The notes below the pieces were generated by a model, which saw only the letters and a list, made by a program, of their open reading frames with translations, ran no database searches and was not told where the DNA came from. Source: Bog-756 sp963812885 (GTDB taxonomy: Bacteria > Actinomycetota > Acidimicrobiia > Acidimicrobiales > RAAP-2). From it: 64,000 bases of DNA. A program made the position numbers and the translations under genes. Of this stretch, positions 53,709-61,192 are shown piece by piece. How positions within the stretch are numbered: the first letter of the stretch is position 1; every line of letters begins with the position of its first letter. The DNA lies in assembly GCA_963812885.1 (NCBI GenBank), contig CAWEWZ010000002.1, positions 310,001-374,000 on the forward strand, written 5' to 3'.

Positions 53709-54968
53709 TCACGTGGTCGGATCTCGACGCGCCGTGAACTGCATGGGCACGTGCCAGACCCCGGCATGCTTGTTGGTCCGCACCCGCTCCACGGGCCCGG
53801 TCAGTTCGAAGTTGTCGAGCCGATCGAGGACCTCGTCGAGGATGACCCGGATCTCCAGACGGGCAAGGTTGGCGCCCAGGCAGAAGTGGGTCCGATGCCC
53901 GAAGGTCACGTGTGGGTTGGGGTCCCGGCGGATGTCGAACCGGAACGGATCCTCGAACACCGACTCGTCCCGGTTGGCCGATGGCCACCACAGTGTCACC
54001 TTGTCGCCGGCGGCGATGGCGTGACCCCCGAGCTCCGTGGCCCGTGTGGCCGTCCGCCGGTTGTACAGCGTTGCGCTGGTCCACCGCAGGATCTCCTCGA
54101 CGGCGGTGGCCATCAACGAGCGATCCGAGCGCAGCGCCTCGAGCTGATCGGGGTGCTCGATCAGGGCCACCATGCCCAGGGCGATCGAATTGCGGGTGGT
54201 CTCGCTCCCGGCCACCACCAGCAGATTGAAGAACATCAGCAGTTCGAGGTCGGACAGCGGGCGGTGATCACCTCCGCCGTCCTCGATGCCGGCGTGGGCG
54301 ACGACCGAGATGATGTCGTCACCGGGTCGCTGCTTCTTCTCGGCGATCAACGCCGTGCCGTAGGCAGCCATCGACGCCGCCGCCTCGGCCACCCGCTCGC
54401 TGCTCTCCCCCAGCTCGCGCCCCTCGAAGTCAAGCGTCGTATTGGACCACGCCAGCAGGTCGTGCCGGTCGGCGTGCGGCACGCCCATCAGCGCCGCCAC
54501 CGCCTGGAGTGGGAGCTCGACGGCCACGTCGCTGAGGAAATCGCAGCACCCCCGTTCGGCGACGCCGTCGACGATCCGTCGTGCCCGTTCGCGCAGCTCG
54601 GTCTCCATGAGCGCCAGCGCTCTCGGCGCCACCGAAGGAGTGACCAGCCGACGGATCCGGTGGTGCAGCGGGTCGTCCATCATGTTGAGGAGGACTCCGG
54701 GGGCGAATCCGTAGGGAAGGTCCTGGATGATGGTCCCGCCACCCTCGGCCCCCGGCGACCGCTCCGACGAGAACAGAGCGGCATCGGCGGCCGCGGCCAG
54801 GACGTCGGCATGGGCACTGAGCACCCAGAAGCCAACCCCGTCCGGGGTGTGCTCCGTCGGCGCATGCCACCAGACCGGGGCGTCGTGACGCAGGGTGGTG
54901 AACACCTCGTCGGGGAAGCCCGAGGCGAACAGATCGAGATCGGTGAGATCGACCTCGTCGAGGTTCAC
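53709..54968 (-). CDS. Cytochrome P450
   Basis: A 419-residue intact soluble P450. Motifs: I-helix LLVVAGSETTRNSIA, K-helix EEILRW with ExxR, PSANRDESVFEDP, and the heme-binding loop FGHRTHFCLGANLARLE. GTG 54968 (GTGAACCTC) is preceded by AGGAGGGACC. It hydroxylates an unknown hydrophobic substrate and needs a ferredoxin and reductase, which are not in the window. It precedes the other P450 by 85 bases in the same direction, so both may be one transcript. The 121-base gap to fumC contains a G-rich repeat. Confidence 0.92.
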   Translation of the reverse strand: MNLDEVDLTDLDLFASGFPDEVFTTLRHDAPVWWHAPTEHTPDGVGFWVLSAHADVLAAAADAALFSSERSPGAEGGGTIIQDLPYGFAPGVLLNMMDDPLHHRIRRLVTPSVAPRALALMETELRERARRIVDGVAERGCCDFLSDVAVELPLQAVAALMGVPHADRHDLLAWSNTTLDFEGRELGESSERVAEAAASMAAYGTALIAEKKQRPGDDIISVVAHAGIEDGGGDHRPLSDLELLMFFNLLVVAGSETTRNSIALGMVALIEHPDQLEALRSDRSLMATAVEEILRWTSATLYNRRTATRATELGGHAIAAGDKVTLWWPSANRDESVFEDPFRFDIRRDPNPHVTFGHRTHFCLGANLARLEIRVILDEVLDRLDNFELTGPVERVRTNKHAGVWHVPMQFTARRDPTT

Positions 54969-55017
54969 CCGGTCCCTCCTGGGGTGGCGGGTGTCTGGGG
55001 CGTCGGCATGAGCAAGG

Positions 55018-55053
55018 TGGTGGGGGTGGTGGGGGTGGTGGGGGTGGTGGCGG
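55018..55053. repeat. 9-bp G-rich tandem repeat (TGGTGGGGG x4)
   Basis: Three perfect 9-bp copies and one variant lie between fumC and the P450 gene. The plus strand has many G runs and could form a G-quadruplex. The P450 transcript begins downstream of it (minus strand), so the repeat could affect readthrough from fumC. Confidence 0.65.
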
Positions 55054-55089
55054 TGTGGGTGGTGCAGGGTGGGGTGGCCGGTAGGGAGG

Positions 55090-56481
55090 TCAGGGGTGGG
55101 TCATCGACTCGGGCCGGACCAACTCGTCGAACTGCTGGCCGGTCAGGTACCCGAGGGCGATGGCCGCCTCGCGGAGGGTGCTGCCCTCCTTGTGGGCCTT
55201 CTTGGCCACCTCGGCGGCCTTGTCGTACCCGATCTTCGGATTGAGCGCGGTCACCAGCATCAGGGAGTTGTCGAGGTGCTGATGGATGCGGGTTTCGTTG
55301 GGCTCGAGGCCTTCGATGCAGAAGCGGGTGAAGGTGGCCGACGCTTCGCTGATCAGCCGCACCGAGTGGAGCACGTTGTGGATGATCACCGGCTTGCAGA
55401 CATTCAGCTCCAGGTTGCCCCGCGCCCCGGCCATGGCCACGGCGGCGTCGTTCCCGTACACCTGGATGCACACCATGATCATGGCCTCGCACTGGGTCGG
55501 ATTGACCTTGCCCGGCATGATCGAGGACCCCGGTTCGTTCTCCGGGAGGTTGAGCTCGCCGAGTCCGCATCGAGGACCCGAACCGAGCCAACGGATGTCG
55601 TCGGCAATCTTGATCAGTGAGGCAGCAAGCGTGCGCAGGGCGCCACTGAACATGACCATGGCGTCGTGGGCGGCCAGCGCGGCGAACTTGTTGGGTGCCG
55701 AGACGAAGGGGAGTCCGGTGAGCTCGGCGATCGCCGAGGCCACCCGGGTCCCGAACTCCGGATGGGCGTTGAGCCCGGTTCCGACCGCCGTCCCGCCGGC
55801 GGCCAACTCGTAGAGGTCGTCGAGCGTGAACTCGATCCGACGGAGGTCGGCGTCGAGCTGCGCCACATAACCGGAGAACTCCTGACCGAGTGTCAGGGGG
55901 ACGGCGTCCATCAGGTGGGTGCGCCCGATCTTCGTGATACCCGCATAGGCGGCCGCCTTGGCGTCGAGAGCATCCCGGAGATGCCGGATCGACGGCAGCA
56001 GACTGTGGGTGATCTCCTCCACGGCGGCGATGTGCATGGCCGTGGGAAACGTGTCATTCGACGACTGGGACATGTTGACGTCGTCGTTGGGGTGGACGGG
56101 GACCTTGGAACCCATCACTCCTCCGGCCATCTCGATGGCCCGGTTGGAGATCACCTCGTTGGCGTTCATGTTGCTCTGGGTGCCGCTCCCGGTCTGCCAA
56201 ACGCTCAACGGGAACTGATCGTCGAGCTTCCCCTCGGAGACCTCACGGGAGGCGGCGATGATCAACGACGCCTTGTCCGGCGGTAGCTTGCCCAGATCGG
56301 CGTTGACCTGGGCCGACGCCTCCTTCAAGATCCCCATGGCGCGGATGAGCGGTTCGGGCATCCGATCGTCGCCGATCGGAAAGTGGTGCAGCGAACGGGC
56401 GGTCTGAGCACCCCAATACCGGTCGGCCGGGACCTCGATCGTCCCCATGCTGTCGGACTCCACGCGAGTCTCGATGGTCAT
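55090..56481 (-). CDS. fumC: Class II fumarate hydratase FumC
   Basis: A 463-residue iron-free fumarase of the citric acid cycle. Motifs: WGAQTARSLHHFPIG, VWQTGSGTQSNMNANEVISN, HPNDDVNMSQSSNDTFPTAMH, GRTHLMDAVPLTLGQEF and the fumarate lyase signature GSSIMPGKVNPTQ. The length is standard and the frame is intact. ATG 56481 has AAAGGAA upstream; an in-frame ATG further up (56520) lacks one. The nfo gene lies upstream in the same direction, separated by a hairpin at 56583-56600. Confidence 0.95.
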   Translation of the reverse strand: MTIETRVESDSMGTIEVPADRYWGAQTARSLHHFPIGDDRMPEPLIRAMGILKEASAQVNADLGKLPPDKASLIIAASREVSEGKLDDQFPLSVWQTGSGTQSNMNANEVISNRAIEMAGGVMGSKVPVHPNDDVNMSQSSNDTFPTAMHIAAVEEITHSLLPSIRHLRDALDAKAAAYAGITKIGRTHLMDAVPLTLGQEFSGYVAQLDADLRRIEFTLDDLYELAAGGTAVGTGLNAHPEFGTRVASAIAELTGLPFVSAPNKFAALAAHDAMVMFSGALRTLAASLIKIADDIRWLGSGPRCGLGELNLPENEPGSSIMPGKVNPTQCEAMIMVCIQVYGNDAAVAMAGARGNLELNVCKPVIIHNVLHSVRLISEASATFTRFCIEGLEPNETRIHQHLDNSLMLVTALNPKIGYDKAAEVAKKAHKEGSTLREAAIALGYLTGQQFDELVRPESMTHP

Positions 56482-56582
56482 CGTCGGTTCCTTTCGGTTC
56501 AGATCTTCAAGATCCCTCAACGGCGCGGGGCGACCCTACCGTGATCCCGCTCGACGGATCGTGTACGTTCGATGCTTCCCCG

Positions 56583-56603
56583 CCCCGGCGGAAGCCGGGG
56601 ATC
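56583..56603. repeat. REP-like palindrome, copy 2 / possible terminator after nfo
   Basis: CCCCGGC-GGAA-GCCGGGG (56583-56600) forms a 7-bp stem at the nfo stop codon. No T tract follows. The core 56585-56603 matches copy 1 (28819-28801, minus) at 16 of 19 bases. Confidence 0.5.
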
Positions 56604-57639
56604 AGGAACGGAGGACAAGACCCCGCTCCCACACCGCACGGGCCTTGGCCAGGTCCTCCGCCCGGGGCCCGTCGCCGACCCCCGGCACCTCCAGGATGGC
56701 GGCCATGCCCTGGAGTGCGGGATGACCCAGAAGAGCAGACAGCCCCTCCTCTCCGATGGTTCCCTCGCCGATGTTCTCGTGGCGGTCCCGGTTGGCGCCG
56801 AATTCCACCTTCGAGTCGTTGAGGTGCAAACAGCGCAGCCGCTCGAGCCCGACCGTACTGTCCACCAGCTTCACCAGGGCGTCAGCGTCCTCGGTGGTCG
56901 CGAACGGGATCCCCGACGCCCACAGGTGCTGGGTATCGAGGCAGACTCCCAGCCGATCGTCGCTGTCCGCCGCCTCGATGACCTTGGCCAGCTCCTCGAA
57001 AGAACGGCCAACCGTGTCGCCCGCTCCGGCTGCGTTCTCGAGCAGGATGGGGCACGGCGGCGGAGTGGGTTCCGACGAGTTGGCGGTCGGGGCTTTCGCT
57101 CGGGGTTTTGTCCCGGTTTTGGTCCCGGTTTTGGTCGTGGCTTTGGTCGTGGCTTTGGTCGTGGATTTGGTCGTGGGCTTGGTTCGGGATGTGTTCTTTG
57201 TCTTCGTCCCGTCGCCGGGCCGAGTCCCGGGAGCGGTGACGGAATCGAGCGCCTCGAAGAGCGCGTCGACCACGGCCGGAACAGAGGCCTCGAATCCCTG
57301 TCCCCTGTGACTGCCGATGTGGAGGACCAACCCGTCGGCACCGATCCCTTCAGCGGTCGCCAGGTTGGCGTTGAGGCAAGCCCGCGACTTCGAGGCCAGC
57401 TCGGCGTCGGGAGATGCCAGATTGATCAGGTAGGTCGCATGGCAGAACGTGGCAGTCACCGCCGACTGCTCCGACTGGGCCTCCCGGTAGGCGGTCAACA
57501 CCTCGGGGCCGTACTGGGACGGCTTCCACATCCGCGGGCTCTGCGTGAAGATCTGGACGACCTCGGCCCCGATGTCGGCCCCGTGCTGCAGTGCGGGAAC
57601 GAGTCCCTTACCTGCTCTTACGTGGGCACCGAAGCGCAT
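56602..57639 (-). CDS. nfo: Endonuclease IV (Nfo) with a Thr/Lys-rich insertion
   Basis: A 345-residue AP endonuclease, with a TIM barrel and three metals. All nine metal ligands of the family can be placed: H67, H107, E201, D235, H238, H272, D285, H287 and E317. It nicks DNA 5' to abasic sites in base excision repair. Between residues about 143 and 195, where normal enzymes are much shorter, there is a Thr/Lys/Pro-rich stretch (KTTKATTKATTK and variants) encoded by 12-bp tandem repeats. Strongly basic, it may form a DNA-binding arm. ATG 57639 has a leaderless-type -10. Confidence 0.93.
   Translation of the reverse strand: MRFGAHVRAGKGLVPALQHGADIGAEVVQIFTQSPRMWKPSQYGPEVLTAYREAQSEQSAVTATFCHATYLINLASPDAELASKSRACLNANLATAEGIGADGLVLHIGSHRGQGFEASVPAVVDALFEALDSVTAPGTRPGDGTKTKNTSRTKPTTKSTTKATTKATTKTGTKTGTKPRAKAPTANSSEPTPPPCPILLENAAGAGDTVGRSFEELAKVIEAADSDDRLGVCLDTQHLWASGIPFATTEDADALVKLVDSTVGLERLRCLHLNDSKVEFGANRDRHENIGEGTIGEEGLSALLGHPALQGMAAILEVPGVGDGPRAEDLAKARAVWERGLVLRS
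57105..57188. repeat. 12-bp tandem repeat array inside nfo (7 units)
   Basis: Units such as ctttggtcgtgg repeat in frame on the minus strand and encode T-T-K-A and T-G-T-K tetrapeptides. Since 12 is a multiple of three, copy-number change would keep the frame. Confidence 0.75.
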
Positions 57640-57645
57640 GCGGGA

Positions 57646-57651
57646 ACCGTA
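57646..57651 (-). promoter_or_regulatory. Putative leaderless -10 (TACGGT) of nfo
   Basis: On the minus strand TACGGT ends six bases before ATG 57639. Confidence 0.5.
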
Positions 57652-57766
57652 GCAGCGCGAAATCGGGTCTCGGTCCGCGTGCTGAGTCTTCGCGCCCTTC
57701 CACGCCCGTACGGCTTGTCCGCTGATCGCCCCGGACCGCGTCACACCCCCCTGGAAGCATGGGGCC

Positions 57767-59488
57767 ATGACGACGGTAACCGATGCAACCACGGGCGGGA
57801 CCGCCCGCCGTGCCGGTACGCCGGTGCCGTCGGGTGGTGGTTCGAAGTCGGTTCGTCGGGTGCGTCGGGTGGTGGTTCGGAAGCCGGTGTCGTCGGGTGC
57901 GTCGGGTGGTGGTTCGAAGCCGGTGTCGTCGGGTGGGGCGAGCCCAGGTGGTCGATCGGGTTCCGGTTCTGGTTCGGAGCCGGGCCTCGGGGCCCGGCTG
58001 GAGGCGGCCGTCGGGGTCCTCGAATCGGTGGTGGCCGAGCTCGACCCGTCCCGGTTGACCGGGGCCGACGCCACCGAGCTCTACGGGTCCCTGGTCGGTC
58101 TCGAACGGCTGACCAACGCCGGCAAGACCTTGCTCGCCCCCCGGATCGAGGCCTCGGGGATCTGGCGGGAGCGGGGCCACCGCAACGCCCCGGTGATGCT
58201 GGCCGCGCTCGAGGGGATCGGGGTGGGCCAGGCCCAGCACACCTTGGTCAACGGGCAGCGCCTCGAGCAGCTGCCCGGGCACCGAGGCCGCCCTGCGCAC
58301 GGGGACGCTGTCGGGGCCCAAGGTCACCGAGCTGACCGGGGCCGGGGTCCTCGCCCCCGAGCGGGAGACGGCCCTGCTCGAGGGGGCGGCCGAGGCGCCC
58401 CTCCAGGCCGTGCGGGAGCGGTGCCAGCGGTCCCGGGCCACCTCGGGGCCGGACGACCCCTCGGCCCGGGTCAGGCGCATCCGGGCGGCCCGGCACTTCT
58501 CGTCGTGGACCGACCCCGAGGGGGCCTTCTGCTACCAGGGCCGGGACACCCCGGACCGGGGGGCCCAGATCCTCGCCCACCTCGGCCAGGTGGCCACCCG
58601 TCTGCGGCGGGCCTCCCGGTCCGCCGGTAGACGAGGCCGGGGCCCCCGAGCGGGCGGTCCGGGCCGACGCCTTCTATGCCCTGGTCACCGGGCGGCACCC
58701 CGACACCGGCTCACCGCTTCGGACCACCCCCAGGCCACCGGCCACCGGGGACGGCCGAAGCCGGCCCGGCGAGGACCCCGGGGTGGGGTCGGCCGGGGAC
58801 CCCGGGCCGACACCGGATCCCCCAGATCGTCCAGATTCTGCCGATCGTCCAGAGTACCGGCGGTGCCACCACCGGGGACGACCCGGCTCCGGGGACCGAC
58901 GCATCCTCGCTCATCGACGGGCCCCCGACCTGCTCGGTGGTGGTCCGGGTGGATCTCGACGCCCTCTTGCGGGGCCAGGCCGAGGGCGACGAGTGCTGCG
59001 AGATCGACAACCTCGGGCCCATCCCGGTGCCGATGGCCCGGGACCTGGCCAACGACTCGTTCCTGCGCCTGGTCTTCCACCGGGCCGGCGACATCCGGGC
59101 CGTCTCCCACCTGGGTCGGACCATCAACCGGACCCTGCGGACGGCCCTCGTCCACCGGGACACCACCTGTGTGGTGCCCGGGTGCGGGACCTCCTCGGGG
59201 CTCGAGATCGACCACATCATCCCCTTCGCCGAGGGCGGACCCACCACCCTCGACAATCTGGCCCTGCTCTGCCATCACCACCACTTCTTGAAGACGTTCG
59301 AAGGGTGGACCCTGGAGCGGATCGATCCGCCCCCCGAGCACCCCCCGGGCCGGAAACGGCATACCGGGCACTCGGGCGGACCCCCACGATGGCGATTCGA
59401 ACCCCTCCCGCCGTTCGGCCAGGAGCCCGGCCTCGGCCTGGACAGTCCGGATGGCCGGAAGGGGCGAAGACATGGGCACATCGAATAA
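57767..59488 (+). CDS. DUF222-HNH endonuclease (frameshifted)
   Basis: About 573 residues. The N-terminal 70 residues are Gly/Ser-rich repeats. The DUF222 domain follows (AAVGVLESVVAELDPSRL, GIWRERGHRNAPVMLAALEG; then in other frames ALRTGTLSGPKVTELTGAG and ARVRRIRAARHFSSW). The C-terminal HNH nuclease has CVVPGCGTSSGLEIDHIIPFAEGG and NLALLCHHHHFLKTFEGW, with the zinc-binding cysteines and catalytic DH. Shifts near 58270 and 58622 (and probably near 58855) separate the parts. Such proteins are very common and often multi-copy in actinomycetes; role unknown, possibly linked to mobile elements. Confidence 0.83.
57824..57932. repeat. 36-37-bp tandem repeat in HNH gene N-terminus (3 units)
   Basis: Units at 57824-57859, 57860-57896 and 57897-57932 share gtcgggtggtggttcg. 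The middle unit has one extra base, and the first differs by offsetting one-base changes, so the second unit is read in another phase. It encodes Gly/Ser/Lys-rich sequence. Confidence 0.65.
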
Positions 59489-59670
59489 CGGCGATTCCCC
59501 ATCCAGTCCACCTGATCCGAGCTCACAGCTGAATCCGGGCTCCACCTGCTGAACCCGACCGGACGAGACACCGCGGTCGGTAACCTCGGTGCCGAACAAC
59601 GAACTTGGTGAGTCCGGACCCGACAGGTTGCGTCTGATCCTCACCTTCCGGCATGAGAAGGAGCCGCAGA

Positions 59671-60081
59671 ATGGCAACAACAACGCTCAGCAGTAAGGCT
59701 CGCGCCCTCATCGAGCGACCAGTCCTGGCCAACGTGGCAACAGTCGATTCGGAAGGTCGGCCTCAGCTGACGCCGGTGTGGATCGATTTGGAGGGTGACG
59801 AGCTGGTGTTCAACACGGCGAAGGGACGAGCCAAGTATGCGAACCTCCGCAAGAACCCGAACGTCGCAGTTTCGATCGTGGATCCTGACGATCAATACAA
59901 CGTGGTCGTCGTGCGCGGATCAGTCGAACCAACCGAAGAAGGCGCCGACGCACATATTGACCGCTTGGCGAAGAAGTACCTGGGCGTCGACACGTATCCG
60001 ATGCGTCAGCCCGGTGAGGTTCGGGTCAAGTACAAGGTGCACGCAGACCACGTCGTGATGCAGGCACAGGACGGCTCCTGA
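59671..60081 (+). CDS. F420/PPOX-class flavin-fold oxidoreductase
   Basis: A 136-residue split-barrel protein of the pyridoxamine-5'-phosphate-oxidase-like superfamily. Features are PVLANVATVDSEGRPQLTPVWIDLEGDELVFNT and KYANLRKNPNVAVSIVDPDD, the layout of the small F420-dependent (PPOX class) enzymes of actinomycetes. They reduce diverse unsaturated substrates with F420H2 or bind other flavins. ATG 59671 is set by GAAGGAG; an upstream in-frame ATG (59653) would be at the ribosome-binding site. It is monocistronic, with a hairpin 11 bases after its stop. Confidence 0.87.
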   Translation: MATTTLSSKARALIERPVLANVATVDSEGRPQLTPVWIDLEGDELVFNTAKGRAKYANLRKNPNVAVSIVDPDDQYNVVVVRGSVEPTEEGADAHIDRLAKKYLGVDTYPMRQPGEVRVKYKVHADHVVMQAQDGS

Positions 60082-60402
60082 TCGGTCCACGAGCTCGGTC
60101 GGAGTAATGATCGACCGAGCTGCACCCGGGGCGGAGCCTGTGCTCGACCCTTGCCGGCTCGACTCGATCGATACGAGGAGGCCTCGAGGATGACTGGGGT
60201 TCCTAACACCCTCCGAGGCGGCCCTTCGCCGGCCGCGTAACTCCTCGCTGAATCGACTCAAGTGAAGGGCGTCATCTGCCGATGGGACGCTGAGTTGGAA
60301 TGCGGTTCGCCTGACGCCTAGTCCAGCGGATCGGGACGGCCGCCATGACGACCTGATTGATCTCAAGCAAGTACTGCAGCTGAACGAGCTCGAGGGGAGA
60401 CG
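60082..60402. other. 321-bp intergenic region
   Basis: No gene is visible. It contains a perfect hairpin at 60092-60121, the ribosome-binding site of the pilin-like gene (GAGGGGAG near 60393), and no clear promoter. Codon-like patterns are absent in all frames. Confidence 0.5.
60092..60121 (+). terminator. Candidate terminator hairpin after F420/PPOX gene
   Basis: A perfect 10-bp stem, AGCTCGGTCG (60092-60101) with CGACCGAGCT (60112-60121), and a 10-base loop start 11 bases after the stop codon. No T run follows, which is common for terminators in GC-rich actinomycetes. Confidence 0.5.
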
Positions 60403-61147
60403 ATGCGGGGCGGAACTTCGATGCGCCGAGGGAATCGGACCGCCGATCGACCGCCGTCGGGCGATGGCGGGTTCTCGATGATCGCCACGGTTCTGAGTCT
60501 CTTGGCCACGGCCGTCCTCACGGCCATCCTTCTCGGAACCATGCTGAACACAAGTGGCACCTCAAATGGAAGCATCTCGAATGCGCCGGGCGTTGCCGAG
60601 GCCACCGCCCTTCAGGCCCAGCAGACCCTTTCGACCGGGTTGACCGCCGCTGACACGGCCGCCGCCAACGCCGGCGGATACGGATCCCTCCAGCCCTCGA
60701 CGCTGACGGCATCGAATCCGTCGATCACCTTTGTGACCGGCCCTTCGACAAATTCCTCCACCGTGAGCATGGCCGTGGTCAGCGACGTCGCGGGCGATGC
60801 TGGAGGCGGCGCCCCGGCAAGCGGGGCAACGGGCGGATCAACAAGCGGCATCGGCGGATACGCCGGGAGTATCGCGGCGGCCACGGGAGCCGCCTCGGCG
60901 GGCGGGGGTGGCGGAGGTGGCGGCGTCGGGTCAGGCCGGATCCGGTGACGGTGGGGCCATCACGCTCGCCGACCGATCGACGGATGGCACATGTTGGCTG
61001 ATCTGGAGGTCAGCGGGCGGCACCTGGTATGGAGCCCAGACCAAACAGGCCAGTTGCACCGCACCACCCCTCGCCTCGGCCCCACCGGCCGGAGTTGTCA
61101 CATCCGCCACCATCGGCTGGCAACAGGGTTCGTTCCCTGGAGCCTGA
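60403..61147 (+). CDS. Type IV pilin-like secreted protein (one frameshift)
   Basis: About 247 residues. A basic leader ends in the prepilin-peptidase-like site GDGG-F24, followed by a hydrophobic helix (SMIATVLSLLATAVLTAILLG). The fifth mature residue is Ala (A28), not the usual Glu5. The middle is Ala/Ser/Thr-rich, and a Gly run (60899-60930) is where the frame shifts. The C-terminus, ADRSTDGTCWLIWRSAGGTWYGA with AASCTAP-like cysteines (CTAPPLAS), is typical of actinobacterial pilins. ATG 60403 has GAGGGGAG upstream. Next to dprA and yifB this hints at a DNA-uptake or adhesion function (inference). Confidence 0.75.
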
Positions 61148-61168
61148 GTGCACCGGATTGTTGAAGGA

Positions 61169-61192
61169 GCGGAACCTCAAGTCCGGTTCCGC
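61169..61192. terminator. Bidirectional terminator candidate between pilin and dprA
   Basis: A perfect 8-bp inverted repeat, GCGGAACC (61169-61176) and GGTTCCGC (61185-61192), lies between the two convergent genes. The dprA stop codon lies in the 8-base loop. Confidence 0.5.

Noticed and set aside
57767..59488. Intron- or mobile-element-associated HNH nuclease
   Set aside because: DUF222-HNH proteins are abundant chromosomal genes in actinomycetes; no intron boundaries, integrase, or terminal repeats are visible.
60082..60402. Small gene or RNA in the 321-bp gap before the pilin-like gene
   Set aside because: No frame with a start, ribosome-binding site and plausible composition; only the terminator-like hairpin is supported.
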